Below are positions 9,260-18,015 of a DNA stretch of 64,000 nucleotides, piece after piece. The notes below the pieces were generated by a model. That model had not been told where the DNA came from. It ran no database searches and worked only from the letters and a program-made list of their open reading frames with translations. The stretch's first letter is position 1; each line of letters starts with the position of its first letter. Source of the DNA: Verrucomicrobiota bacterium. Lineage in GTDB: Bacteria; Verrucomicrobiota; Verrucomicrobiia; Limisphaerales; UBA9464. The position numbers and the translations under genes are program-made. The stretch is from NCBI GenBank assembly GCA_947454705.1, contig CANGKZ010000027.1, positions 1 to 64,000 of the forward strand. The letters run 5' to 3'.

Positions 9260-9559
9260 CTAGGTGTTAACCCGGATTGTGCCGCTTCCGCCTTCCGACG
9301 GCGCGCCGATCACCACGATGGAGTACTCCTGATTTTTGGTCGCGGCATCACTCACCGTGAAGCTGACACCCACCTTGCCCGCGGGAACCGGAAATGGATT
9401 CGATGCCGGTGCGGGCGAGAAGAACGACGGGCTGGCCGGGGTGATGGAAACGCGGCAACCCGAAGCGGACTTGAAGCGGATGGTATCAAGTTTTTTCACC
9501 TTGAGGCTGCTTGGTGAAAATGAGCCATCGGGTTTGCAGGTAATCGTATGAGTGGCCAT
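9260..9559 (-). CDS. Small beta-rich protein, cupredoxin-like, no export signal
   Basis: This 99-residue protein starts at ATG 9559; the frame continues upstream but loses protein character. It reads as alternating short beta strands: THTITCKPDGSFSPSSLKV, DTIRFKSASGCRVSI, a Pro/Phe-rich loop (PSFFSPAPASNPFPVPAG), then SFTVSD and YSIVVIG before a Gly/Ser tail. The layout resembles a cupredoxin-like sandwich, but the usual copper ligands (His, Cys, Met in the C-terminal loop) are absent, so copper binding is unlikely. There is no signal peptide. It is convergent with the kinase gene (39 bases away) and divergent from the subtilase gene, so it could be part of either system. Function unknown. 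Confidence 0.6.
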   Translation of the reverse strand: MATHTITCKPDGSFSPSSLKVKKLDTIRFKSASGCRVSITPASPSFFSPAPASNPFPVPAGKVGVSFTVSDAATKNQEYSIVVIGAPSEGGSGTIRVNT

Positions 9560-9912
9560 GACGTTCGATGAGGTAAGTTGACAGTTGCAGCACGCACCCG
9601 ATGCCCCGGAAGTGCGTGACCCGTTCGGAGACTCGCTCAACCGAGGAGCCATCCCGAGGGGATTGGTAAACGGCGGACATCGCGAAATCGGGTGGCGCAA
9701 GCACTGCACCAGAAACCGCGGGAGAGTCAATCCGGTTGCCCGTCGGATCCAGGATTGGTACATGCCAGACGAACCTCGACTTTCAACCCACTGGATCCAT
9801 TGTCGGATTCAGGGCACGCACCGCGAACCCGATCCACCGCGATGCTGCGCCGGTGTCTGCAGCCAGTCCTCGGAAGTCGTTTTGCACGTCAGTTCGGCAT
9901 CCCTTTTCCCAG
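9560..9912. other. Divergent intergenic region between small beta-rich protein and subtilase
   Basis: These 353 bases separate two divergently transcribed genes and should hold both promoters. Frames are open across parts of it on both strands, but their translations (many Arg, Pro and Cys, no domain pattern) look like high-GC noise. I see no tRNA, strong hairpin or convincing -35/-10 pair. Confidence 0.4.
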
Positions 9913-11352
9913 GTGAAAAAAGTTCCGGTCATTCTCCGAGTGCCCACCAATCGCGCGGTGAAGGAATCCGCCAGGGCGGTGCTCCGTCGCGCCGCCGCCA
10001 GGTTGGCCGCGGCACACTCCCTCGAAGCAGGTGGGGATTCCGCTTCCGCCTCCGTTGCCGAGGCGGCTTTCCCCACCGCGCCAATTCGCAGACTCGATGT
10101 CGATGCCATGCCCACCTACCCGGGCATGATGCTCGATCACGGCTATGCAGCAGTTCCCGATCGGATGACACATGCGCATTCGCATCGGGACGCCGAGGAA
10201 ATCGTGGAGGCTTCGGAGCATTTTACGGTTCGCGCCTACCTGCATGCCGAGGACTCACAAACTCCTCCGCACCGGGCCGGCGACGCCGAAGTGTTCGTCG
10301 AAATGCGGTTGCACCCCTTCGTCAATTGCATGGTGGAACCCGCTGTGGGAACGGCACGGGAGGTTGCGGAGCAACTCAACCTTTCGCGGTTGAAGGCCCT
10401 GAATCTAACCGGCGAACAGGTCGCCATCGCCATTCTCGACACCGGCATTCACCTGCAAAGTCTGACCCGGAGTCTCGGCCGCGCCCCGCGATTTGATCCG
10501 CGGGCGTGCTGGAATCCCCAGCGCAAGCATCGCGAACCGGGCACCTGGCCCGTCGGCCACGGAACCATGTGCGCCTTCGATGCCCTCCTCGCCGCGCCCG
10601 ATGCCACGCTGGTGGATTTCCCAATTCTGGAAGTGGAGTCGCCTTCGCCCGACGGGATGATGTTTCCCTATGTGAGCAGTGCGATGAGAGCCTACGGCGC
10701 ACTGCTGGCCAGCCGGGCCCACGGTCCTCTGAAGAAGTACCAAGCCCTCGTGGTCTCCAACAGCTGGGGCATTTATCACCCCGACGATGACTACCCCGCT
10801 GGGCATCCGGGGCGTTTCAGCGACAACCCGGGGCATCCGTTCAACGTTCAACTCGCCGCCGCCACCCGGGCCGGAATCGATGTGGTCTTCGCCGCCGGGA
10901 ACTGCGGCAAGGGTTGTCCGAGTCCCAACTGCCGCAACAGCCACGGCAACGCGATCATGGGCTGCGCCGGGCTCCGCGAAATCCTGACCGTCGGCGGATG
11001 CGATATCCACGGCGCGCGCGCCGGTTTCTCCAGTCAGGGTCCATCCATCCCTGGAATGGAGCCCCACAAACCCGACCTCATGGCGTACACCCATTTTCTC
11101 GGCTCGAAAGTGACATCCGCCTCCAAGCCGGACACCGGGACCTCCACCGCGTGTCCGGTGGCCGCGGGCTGTGTGGCCGCGCTGCGCTCCTCTCCCAAGG
11201 CCACTCCCGCAATTTTGCCTCCGGCCAAACTCTTTGAAATTCTGCGTCACACAACGACCCCTGCTCACGGCAAGACCTCCGCAGGATGGGATGCCGACAA
11301 CGGCTGGGGAATTGTGTCGCCGGTGAATGCGGCAACCCGATTGAACCTATGA
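9913..11352 (+). CDS. Subtilisin-family (S8) serine protease without a signal peptide
   Basis: The GTG at 9913 gives 479 residues and is the first start after which the sequence looks like protein (VKKVPVILRVPTNRAVKESAR); a longer reading from 9736 is also open. The catalytic triad is complete: Asp176 in AIAILDTGIH, His216 in GHGTMCA, Ser411 in DTGTSTACPVA, with the oxyanion Asn330 in FAAGN. About 160 residues precede the catalytic Asp and contain a His-rich patch (MTHAHSHR), which may be a propeptide or regulatory region. There is no signal peptide or lipobox, unusual for a subtilase in a Gram-negative. The stop codon overlaps the start of the next gene (ATGA), so the two are translationally coupled. 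Cys residues in AAGNCGKGCPSPNC may bind metal or form disulfides. Confidence 0.88.
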   Translation: MKKVPVILRVPTNRAVKESARAVLRRAAARLAAAHSLEAGGDSASASVAEAAFPTAPIRRLDVDAMPTYPGMMLDHGYAAVPDRMTHAHSHRDAEEIVEASEHFTVRAYLHAEDSQTPPHRAGDAEVFVEMRLHPFVNCMVEPAVGTAREVAEQLNLSRLKALNLTGEQVAIAILDTGIHLQSLTRSLGRAPRFDPRACWNPQRKHREPGTWPVGHGTMCAFDALLAAPDATLVDFPILEVESPSPDGMMFPYVSSAMRAYGALLASRAHGPLKKYQALVVSNSWGIYHPDDDYPAGHPGRFSDNPGHPFNVQLAAATRAGIDVVFAAGNCGKGCPSPNCRNSHGNAIMGCAGLREILTVGGCDIHGARAGFSSQGPSIPGMEPHKPDLMAYTHFLGSKVTSASKPDTGTSTACPVAAGCVAALRSSPKATPAILPPAKLFEILRHTTTPAHGKTSAGWDADNGWGIVSPVNAATRLNL

Positions 11353-11639
11353 CCCCCAGAAAGAAACCCAAAGCTTCGGTCGCTCCAGCCTCGGCCAAGC
11401 CGGATCCTTCCACCTTTGTGCCGATGACCTTCACGGCCAAGTCCGATCACCCCACTCTCGCCCAAGCGGCTAAGGCGCTGGGAGTGAAGATCGAAGATTG
11501 CGATGCCAACTTCGGCGTCGTGGTCATTGATCCCGGCAAACGCCTGTTCTCCGTGATGTCCCGCAGTTGCAACACCACCAATCCCGACGGCACCCCGTTC
11601 ACCGGCCCGTGGTCCGATCCCCGCATTCACTCGTACTAA
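11349..11639 (+). CDS. Small protein translationally coupled to the subtilase (candidate inhibitor, chaperone or substrate)
   Basis: This 96-residue protein begins at ATG 11349, whose last bases overlap the subtilase stop in an ATGA junction. A basic, Ala/Pro-rich N-terminus (MTPRKKPKASVAPASAKP) leads to a compact part with HPTLAQAAKALGVKIEDC, a helix with a DxC end, then FGVVVIDPGKRLFSVMS, a clear beta-turn-beta, and an extended tail, GPWSDPRIHSY. No signal peptide and no family that I recognise. The strict coupling suggests equal production with the protease and direct contact. By analogy with PopD beside the signal-less subtilase PopC in Myxococcus it could hold the protease inactive, but no sequence relation to PopD is claimed. 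Confidence 0.72.
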   Translation: MTPRKKPKASVAPASAKPDPSTFVPMTFTAKSDHPTLAQAAKALGVKIEDCDANFGVVVIDPGKRLFSVMSRSCNTTNPDGTPFTGPWSDPRIHSY

Positions 11640-12161
11640 TTCGTCCGCCTTTTCTGGGGAGGAAGGCCAGTTCGCGGTCCTTGGCCGATTGAATGAATCT
11701 CCCGCGCGTTTCCGTCCGCCTGCGCCCGCCCCCACAGCACGCGTCAGAGGCGGAGCACGAGAATTTCAGCAAATACCGCCGGGATGATATTCCCATCCTC
11801 AGCATGAGCGGTGGTGAAGGGGACGATCACCGACCGATGTCTATCGGGCAATTCCACTCGGGCCGCGTCGGAGTGTGGTGGGTTTCGACGCTGGCATCGT
11901 TCAGATCAACCGGCTGAAGTGGAGCCCTTTCACGCCGATGTTCCCGAGGTGCGATTGAAGGCCGAAGTGCTCCACCGAAACACGCCCCTCAGCAACCGCC
12001 ACCCATAGACGCTGGAAGAACGGGGAAATCGCCTTCTCGCCATTCATCAAATACCGGCTCCAAGACCCGCCCACCCGATTCCAGCGTTGAATCCCCCTCG
12101 GTCGGTCGAAACGTTTGCCGACGAATTGAGTGACCACCAAGGAGTTGGAGATTCCAACCCG
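11640..12161. other. Non-coding stretch holding a decayed gene fragment
   Basis: The 522 bases between the small protein gene and the PEP-CTERM gene contain no intact gene. Short frames on both strands lack domain features. The one recognisable item is the remnant at about 11754-11869 described separately; the rest could be its further decayed upstream part, but I could not align it. Confidence 0.45.
11754..11869 (-). pseudogene. Remnant of a second class A beta-lactamase-like gene (3' end only)
   Basis: Read on the minus strand this gives DAARVELPDRHRSVIVPFTT followed by AHAEDGNIIPAV. It lines up with the C-terminus of the intact serine hydrolase at 13067-14029 (DAALVEMPDGHRWVIVTFTT, GHSEDRNLIPSV) over about 32 residues without gaps. 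Upstream of it the frame is lost and no catalytic SxxK motif is found, so only the last part of the gene survives. It probably arose by duplication followed by decay. Confidence 0.6.
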
Positions 12162-12866
12162 TCAATCAGCGTTGGGAAAAGCGGTGGGGCCTTTCCGCCT
12201 CAGGACGAAAAAGGCAGCCAAACAACCGCCCATCACCCAAGTAGAGGCCGGCTCAGGCACCGCTGTAATCGAAACCGTACCGATTAACAGAGACGAATTC
12301 CCGGCGCCTCTCGGCAGATTGCCGAAATCAGTATCGACCAATGAGCCATTCGTCCAATAGCTCTGGTAGTTGGCCCCTCCCTGTGTCACAGCATAGAGAT
12401 TCCATGTTCCGGAGGCGTTTGCCGATGAACTAAAACTTAGGGTTCCGAGATTGTAGTCCGTATTGCTTAGCAGAGTCCCGAGCGCGACCGTGGTTTGAAT
12501 TCCGATCTGATAAAAATTCACCGAACCGTTAATGGATGCAGAATTCGCCAGGGTGAGAAGTGTAGGCTGAATGGTGTCGGGGCCGGCTCCGATCGGCATT
12601 GGATTCGAAACCGGCTGACTCAGAGTGCCCAAGGTCAGCGAACCCGTAGTCGTTCCAGCAGGGCGCAACTGGATTCCAAGAGTCCAGGCCAGGAAGTCGG
12701 TCGAGATGTCGCCGGCATTGTTCAGCCCGGAAATCGTGATCGAGCCGGAAGAAGACGGCGCGAGGGAGAGGCTCTTCCCTGTGTCCAAAATGATGACGGC
12801 CGCATCAGACCTCAACACCGCGCAGCCCAGAAGTGCTGCGGCCAATGGGAAAAGCTGTCCTTTCAT
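12162..12866 (-). CDS. PEP-CTERM sorting domain protein
   Basis: This 234-residue exported protein starts at ATG 12866 with a signal peptide (MKGQLFPLAAALLGCAVLRS, then DA). The body is Ser/Thr/Gly-rich and low in charge, with strands such as GSITISGLNNAG and NYNLGTLSF-like repeats, typical of PEP-CTERM cargo. The C-terminus carries the sorting signal VPEPASTWVMGGCLAAFFVL followed by a basic RRK, then a short tail. In this pathway the C-terminal helix anchors the protein until exosortase cleaves near Pro-Glu-Pro; no exosortase gene lies in the window. The nearest gene on the same strand, a serine hydrolase, is about 200 bases upstream, so it is probably transcribed alone. Confidence 0.88.
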   Translation of the reverse strand: MKGQLFPLAAALLGCAVLRSDAAVIILDTGKSLSLAPSSSGSITISGLNNAGDISTDFLAWTLGIQLRPAGTTTGSLTLGTLSQPVSNPMPIGAGPDTIQPTLLTLANSASINGSVNFYQIGIQTTVALGTLLSNTDYNLGTLSFSSSANASGTWNLYAVTQGGANYQSYWTNGSLVDTDFGNLPRGAGNSSLLIGTVSITAVPEPASTWVMGGCLAAFFVLRRKGPTAFPNAD

Positions 12867-13066
12867 GATCTGACTTCAACAGAGAAGTTGCTTCGGTCAA
12901 GACAAACCTTGTTGTCATAGCTAACTCGGCTGCGACTGCGAAAACACGGCCGAGACCGCAGTGGCGCTCATCAACATGGTTTTCTCACGAATTCAAATCC
13001 GCAGTCCCTGACTCCTGACTCGTTTCGATCTTTCGGACCGCTCTTATTGATTCGCAGAAACACGCA

Positions 13067-14029
13067 TCACTGCCCTTCAAGCAAACCCTGAACCACCGAC
13101 GGAATCAGGTTCCTATCTTCTGAATGACCGGTGGTGAAGGTGACGATTACCCAACGGTGTCCATCGGGCATCTCCACCAGGGCCGCGTCGTGACGCGTCT
13201 GGCTGGTGAGTCCGCACTTGGACCACAGTTTCATTCCCGGCTTCAGCGCGATGCCGCTGTAGCCGTGCGCCTGATCCTCGGGATCCTTTGTCGGTCCGGT
13301 AAAGTCGCGCGACATCAGCTCCAACATCTGACGCGACCGCTCCCGGGACACCATTCGGCCGAGCGCGATCTCCGTGACAATCCGGGCGGTCGCTTCCGTG
13401 GTAAGTTGATTGCTCTTGGGCTTGAATGCGCGAATGGCCTGGGTCTCGCGGCCGTACGGCCCTTCCCCCCAGGGCTTCTTGCTCGCATTCACTGAGGCCG
13501 GATATCCCAGACCGGCAATCCATCGATTCACCGCATTGCGACGCTCCCACCACGTTTTCAACTCCGAATCGGACAACTCGGGTCCGCTGGTGGTGTCGGT
13601 GAGGACATCGATGACGTAATGGGTCGCCTCGTTGTACGACTCCACGATCATGTCACGCATCGCGCGCCGGAGTTCGGGAGTGTCCTGAATCTTGCCGTCC
13701 TGCATCCAGCGATGGGCGGCGGCGAGGTAGAACAGCTTGATGACGCTCGCGGGATAGATCACTTCGCGCCCCCGGTACGAGGCAAACTCCGGAGCCTCAG
13801 GACGACCAAGATCGACCACCGTGACCGCGAGTTGATTGGTCGTAAGAGCAGGCTTCCAGTCGCGCGCCAGCGTTGCGGCGACCGCCCGGTCCAACCGTTG
13901 CTGGAGCGCCGGCGAATGAACCGCCCCTTCCAACCCGGCAAGGGAATCCGCAGCCCACGCAGCACCCATTCCCAACAGGAAGGCCCCGAACGCCGCAGCC
14001 GCGCGGATTCGATGCAGAGGGAATTTCAC
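13067..14029 (-). CDS. Class A beta-lactamase-like serine hydrolase
   Basis: The 320-residue protein starts at GTG 14029 and has a signal peptide ending near AWA-ADS. It shows the serine beta-lactamase/D-Ala-D-Ala peptidase fold: PASVIKLFY with Ser95 and Lys98 (SxxK), then SYNEA (131-135) at the place of the SDN motif. At the usual KTG position it has LWSKCGLTS, so the canonical KTG is changed to KCG. The enzyme is therefore probably periplasmic and may act on peptidoglycan peptides or an unknown ester or amide; resistance to drugs cannot be concluded. A decayed fragment of a close relative lies about 1.2 kb away. The pseudopilin gene lies 24 bases beyond its start on the same strand. Confidence 0.83.
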   Translation of the reverse strand: MKFPLHRIRAAAAFGAFLLGMGAAWAADSLAGLEGAVHSPALQQRLDRAVAATLARDWKPALTTNQLAVTVVDLGRPEAPEFASYRGREVIYPASVIKLFYLAAAHRWMQDGKIQDTPELRRAMRDMIVESYNEATHYVIDVLTDTTSGPELSDSELKTWWERRNAVNRWIAGLGYPASVNASKKPWGEGPYGRETQAIRAFKPKSNQLTTEATARIVTEIALGRMVSRERSRQMLELMSRDFTGPTKDPEDQAHGYSGIALKPGMKLWSKCGLTSQTRHDAALVEMPDGHRWVIVTFTTGHSEDRNLIPSVVQGLLEGQ

Positions 14030-14053
14030 GAGCTTTGGACCGGAGGGAGGTTC

Positions 14054-14887
14054 TTAGTTTGCGATTGTGGTGCGATCCGCAAGCCACTGGATGTCCCGGT
14101 TGTTGGGCTGCGCCACATTCAACGCGAGATTGCTGTTGTAGCGAACCGGAGCCTTGGTTCGCGGATCCACCCACTTGCGGATTTCCGCGTGGCCGTCGGC
14201 AAAGGAGATGCCCGCGGCGCCGTTGTGGTAGCTGGCCGGGTAATCGATCATGCGCGCCGCCGCCGGACTCTCGACCATCATGTTGGCATAGCCGCCGGCG
14301 TTGATGCCATCGGGATGCTCATCCAGCAGCACGTACACATTGGACGGCCCCGGGGCGCCGAGATCGCCCTCCTTGATGAACACCTTGTACTTTTTTTGGG
14401 CCTCGTTGTAGCTCGACGGCATGAGCCATCCGCCCGGACCGCCGATCGCCTGGCTCATGCTCATCGAGCGGACGCGCGGATAACGGACGCCCTTGATCGT
14501 CACCGAGCTTTGGTCGGCCGGGCACTTGTACGCCCCGGCGCTGGGCATGTAGGGGGCAAAGGCGGCCTTGGTCTTGTCGAGGAGCTGAAGCTGGTTGGTG
14601 TTGTCGGAATTCGACGGATTGAAATCCAGCCACCCCTGCACCCACGAGTACGGCTCGGTGCCGCTGTTGCCCGGCTTCACCAGATAATCGCGGTTGTCGG
14701 TCGGGTACATCTGAAACGCCAGCTGCAGCTGCTTCAGATTGTTCACGCATGCGATGCCCTGGGCCTTCGTCTTGGCCTTGCCCAGCGCGGGCAGCAGCAT
14801 TCCGGCGAGAATCGCGATGATTGCGATGACGACAAGAAGTTCGATCAGGGTGAACCCGCGACTCCGGGAAGCGTGTTGGATGCGCAT
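14054..14887 (-). CDS. Type II secretion-like pseudopilin with H-X-DG C-terminus
   Basis: The protein has 277 residues from ATG 14887. The N-terminus has a prepilin cleavage and methylation site: [20 protein letters not shown], with Gly just before the processed Phe and Glu at position +5. A helical part ([23 protein letters not shown]) follows. The C-terminal part contains [20 protein letters not shown], the H-X-DG signature of a large verrucomicrobial and planctomycete pseudopilin family often placed with DUF1559-like proteins. Such proteins are processed by prepilin peptidase and form short pseudopili or surface structures. Many paralogues usually exist per genome, so a specific role is not assignable. 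The FG-GAP gene diverges from it with 157 bases between. Confidence 0.9.
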   Translation of the reverse strand: MRIQHASRSRGFTLIELLVVIAIIAILAGMLLPALGKAKTKAQGIACVNNLKQLQLAFQMYPTDNRDYLVKPGNSGTEPYSWVQGWLDFNPSNSDNTNQLQLLDKTKAAFAPYMPSAGAYKCPADQSSVTIKGVRYPRVRSMSMSQAIGGPGGWLMPSSYNEAQKKYKVFIKEGDLGAPGPSNVYVLLDEHPDGINAGGYANMMVESPAAARMIDYPASYHNGAAGISFADGHAEIRKWVDPRTKAPVRYNSNLALNVAQPNNRDIQWLADRTTIAN

Positions 14888-15044
14888 GATGGGAGAAATT
14901 GGATGGAATGATCCTGTTCCGATTAGGGCGGGATCGCGGGACGATCGCAAGCCTGCAAACCAATCCAACACCAGGTACCGCCTGGACCGCCAACGCGAGG
15001 CCGCCGCGTTGACTCCCCCGCCCGCGCCTGCGAGAACAACGTCC

Positions 15045-16421
15045 GTGAATCCTCGCCTCCCCCGGCTCCTCGTACCACTTCTGGGAACCTTCTCGTTGCT
15101 GGCCGCCGACCGCGAACTCCACTCGTTCAAGAAGCTGCATCTCGACGGATACTACTGGAGCGAAGGAGCCACCTTTGGCGATCTCAACCGCGACGGCAAA
15201 CCGGACGCCATCTCGGGTCCGTACTGGTGGGAGGGTCCCGACTTCGTGAAGCGCCACGAGTTCTATCCGGCGACCACCACCTTCACCGTGAAACATCCCG
15301 ACGGGAGCGAAGTGCGCTACCCCGGATTTGAAGGCGGGCTCGGAAAACGGAATGCGTATTCGAACGACAACTTCTTCTCCTTCGTTCACGACTTCAACGG
15401 CGACGGCTGGAACGACATCCTGACCTACGGCCTGCCCGGCACCCCGGCTTATCTCTATATCAATCCGGCGGGTCGCGACGGGGCCTGGGAACGCCACACC
15501 GTGTTCGATGCGGTGGACAATGAATCCCCCACCCTCGCCGATCTGTTCGGCAACGGGCATCCGCTCATTCTTTGCAATTCCAACGGCACGTTTGGTTATG
15601 CCGGCCCGGACGCATCGGGTTGGAAATCCAAGTGGCCCTTCACCTCAATCTCCGGCAAGGGACCGTGGGGCAATTTCAACCACGGCCTGGGATTCGGCGA
15701 TGTGAATGGCGATGGGCGACTCGACATCCTGGAGCGCGGCGCGTGGTGGGAGCAGCCCAAGCCCGGCGCGGCGGCGCAGCTCTGGACGCGTCATCCGGCC
15801 GAGTTCAGCCCCGGCGGCGGCGCGCAAATGTACGCGTACGACGTCAATGGCGACGGACTCAACGACGTCATCACCAGTGTGGCCGCGCACGGCTACGGAC
15901 TCGGCTGGTACGAGCAACTCAAGACGCGCGACGCCGACGGACATCCGCAATTCAAGGCACACGTGTTCATGAACAAGGAGAAGACCGAAAACCGGTATGG
16001 CGTGGCCTTCTCCCAGCTTCACGCGGTGGAGCTGGTGGACATCGATGGCGACGGCTTGAAGGACATCGTCACGGGCAAGTGCTTCTGGGCCCACGGTCCG
16101 GGCGGTGATCCGGATCCCAGCGCACCCTCGGTGCTGTACTGGTTCCAGCTGGTTCGGGGTACGGATGGATCCGTCGATTGGATTCCGCACCTGATCGATT
16201 CGGACTCCGGGGTGGGACGTCAAATCGGTGTCGCAGACGTGAACGGCGATGGGCGTCCGGACCTGATCATCGGCAACAAGAAGGGCACTTTTGTGTTCCT
16301 GCACCAGGTTCGATCCGTCCCCGAGGCGGAGTGGCAGGCCAAGCAGCCCAAGGTGCTGTTCCCACAAGCGGGAGACCAACAACTCCGCGCGCAGGATGTC
16401 ATTCAGCGCACCGGAAAATGA
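15045..16421 (+). CDS. Secreted FG-GAP/VCBS repeat protein
   Basis: Start GTG 15045 gives 458 residues with a signal peptide ([20 protein letters not shown]). The body holds repeated FG-GAP/VCBS units with Ca-binding Asp-rich loops: [57 protein letters not shown] and [11 protein letters not shown], probably folding as a seven-bladed beta-propeller. Trp-rich stretches such as [10 protein letters not shown] occur between blades. Proteins of this type are common secreted or surface proteins in verrucomicrobia and are thought to bind glycans or partners; some accompany sulfatases or glycoside hydrolases, none of which is adjacent here. The longer upstream frame overlaps the divergent pseudopilin gene and is rejected. 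Confidence 0.85.
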   Translation: MNPRLPRLLVPLLGTFSLLAADRELHSFKKLHLDGYYWSEGATFGDLNRDGKPDAISGPYWWEGPDFVKRHEFYPATTTFTVKHPDGSEVRYPGFEGGLGKRNAYSNDNFFSFVHDFNGDGWNDILTYGLPGTPAYLYINPAGRDGAWERHTVFDAVDNESPTLADLFGNGHPLILCNSNGTFGYAGPDASGWKSKWPFTSISGKGPWGNFNHGLGFGDVNGDGRLDILERGAWWEQPKPGAAAQLWTRHPAEFSPGGGAQMYAYDVNGDGLNDVITSVAAHGYGLGWYEQLKTRDADGHPQFKAHVFMNKEKTENRYGVAFSQLHAVELVDIDGDGLKDIVTGKCFWAHGPGGDPDPSAPSVLYWFQLVRGTDGSVDWIPHLIDSDSGVGRQIGVADVNGDGRPDLIIGNKKGTFVFLHQVRSVPEAEWQAKQPKVLFPQAGDQQLRAQDVIQRTGK

Positions 16422-16460
16422 GCCGCGCGAAGAAGGGCGGCGCCCGTTCCTTCCCAAGCA

Positions 16461-16646
16461 GGGAGTACCGCGTTTACGCGGCTTTGCTGTTGGACGCGGG
16501 ACCATCGAACGGTTGAAAATCAACCCGCTGCATCCATCGATACACGCCTCCCAGAACCGTCTGAAGACGGGACTCCAAGCGAATGAGGAAAACCACGCGC
16601 CAGCGTCGGATTTCCCTTCAACGTTTCAACTTTTCACCCCTTCAAC
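16461..16646. repeat. Interspersed repeat, copy 1 (right terminal arm only)
   Basis: This intergenic stretch shares its core with copies at 27127-27371 and 51716-51948: gggagtaccgcgttta, gcggct.tgctgttggacg, accgtctgaagacgggact, and the right end with caac-tttcaac-cccttcaacc. The left terminal arm found in the complete copy is missing here. The start of the core (ggagt-ccgcg-tta-gcgg) is partly complementary to ccgtctgaagacgggactcc further on, so it can fold. Confidence 0.75.
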
Positions 16647-16667
16647 CGCGTTCCCGTCCACTCGCAC

Positions 16668-17849
16668 TCAAGTCTGGCTGAGGCGCTTGACCGGGGCGTC
16701 ATGGAACAGTTCGTGGGCTTCGCGGAGAATCTCCGGAATTCGATCGGCAAACGGGCTCTTGCGAATCACGGAAGCCAGGCCGGACCAGTCGAGTTTGCCC
16801 ACATGCTCGCCCGGGAACCAGTGGTCTGCGTTGCCCAGCATGTTGTAGCGGAACTTCGCCCAATCGGTCAGCCCGAGCGGCTTCGCGTAGGTCCAGATGC
16901 GCAGGATCTCCAGCAGGTTCACCTCACCCGGAACTTCGTTGAACTCAGGCAACCGGGTGAACCATTTCCGACACCAATCCGCACCCAGCTCGCGGTCCAT
17001 CTCAGCGCGAATTCGGCGGTCGATCGGCTCGATGACCGCAGCGGCGCGATCGTAATGCTCCAGGGCCGCAATGTGTTCGTCGAAGTCGGAAGGGCGCGCC
17101 GCACCGAGGGACAGCGTGTGAATCTCGGGACGCGCGAGGCAGTAGAGGTCGTTGAACTGCATCGGGGTCAGCGGCGCGCAGAGGGCGCGGAGCTTGGGCA
17201 GTTCTAGATAGAGTTTTCCGCCCTTGTCGTTGGGGCTGATGATGAACACGCCCATGTCCCGCTGGGCCGCCTCGGCCACGCAGGCGCGGTTGAGGTCGTT
17301 GACGAAATACCAGTGCAGGTTGACGTAGTCGAACTCGTCGCTGCGGATCGCGGCGGAGATCACCTCCGGCGTGGCGTGGGAACTGAAGCCTACGTGACGC
17401 ACACGGCCGCTGCGCTGGAGTTCGCGGCAGACCTCCATGCAGCCACCAGGACGAAGGGTTTCATCGAGGTGGCCCATGTGGTTGATGCCATGAATCGACA
17501 GCAACTCCACGTGATCCAGCCCGAGATAGCGCATCGAGGTCTCGAAGGTCTCGCGGAACTCCGCGGCGGTTGGCTTCGGCATGACCTTGGTCTGAACAAT
17601 CAGCTTCTCGCGGGGAAGCGCACGCAGAACGGGGCCAAGCTGCATCTCGGAGGAACCGTAGCCGCGCGCGGTCTCGATGTGATTGATCCCGACTTCGAGC
17701 GAACGATGGATCGTGGCTTCGAGATTCTTTTGCCCGGCCTGGTCCACCTGGTCCCAGGGAACATCGGACCACGACTGCTGGTACCGCATGCCTCCGCAGG
17801 AAAACACGGGCATCTGCAAACCGGTGCGGCCAAATCGACGATAGCGCAT
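16668..17849 (-). CDS. Aldo/keto reductase family protein
   Basis: The protein has 393 residues from ATG 17849 (MRYRRFGRTGLQMPVFSCGG, the standard opening of the family). Further landmarks are GINHIETARGYGSSE, IVQTKV and ELLSIHGIN, matching the positions of catalytic Asp, Tyr, Lys and His. In the first motif Glu stands where Asp is usual (HIETA instead of DTA), so NADPH-dependent carbonyl reduction may be altered. The C-terminal third is longer than in classical reductases and contains the Cys-poor version of a domain that in related proteins binds Fe-S clusters. It is a single gene, divergent from glycerate kinase with a 166-base gap. Substrate unknown. Confidence 0.85.
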   Translation of the reverse strand: MRYRRFGRTGLQMPVFSCGGMRYQQSWSDVPWDQVDQAGQKNLEATIHRSLEVGINHIETARGYGSSEMQLGPVLRALPREKLIVQTKVMPKPTAAEFRETFETSMRYLGLDHVELLSIHGINHMGHLDETLRPGGCMEVCRELQRSGRVRHVGFSSHATPEVISAAIRSDEFDYVNLHWYFVNDLNRACVAEAAQRDMGVFIISPNDKGGKLYLELPKLRALCAPLTPMQFNDLYCLARPEIHTLSLGAARPSDFDEHIAALEHYDRAAAVIEPIDRRIRAEMDRELGADWCRKWFTRLPEFNEVPGEVNLLEILRIWTYAKPLGLTDWAKFRYNMLGNADHWFPGEHVGKLDWSGLASVIRKSPFADRIPEILREAHELFHDAPVKRLSQT

Positions 17850-18015
17850 GGGCGAAAGCGTGGACCGAATCGGCGAACCGGGCAACCCCCGGGACCGGAT
17901 TGACCGCAATTGATTCGCCGGCGCGTTGCCTGGACGAGAAGACCCGGGAAAACGGCTCCAAGCTCTGACAATTTGCCTATGGCCAAGGAGGGGCCGGGAT
18001 TGGCAGGGTCCGGGC

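Noticed and set aside
9260-9559. Copper protein (plastocyanin-like)
   Set aside because: The fold impression is similar, but the His/Cys/Met ligand loop is absent.
11349-11639. Nitrile hydratase-like or RiPP leader peptide
   Set aside because: A leader-type helix is faintly suggested, but no modification enzyme is adjacent and there is no GG cleavage site followed by a core peptide.
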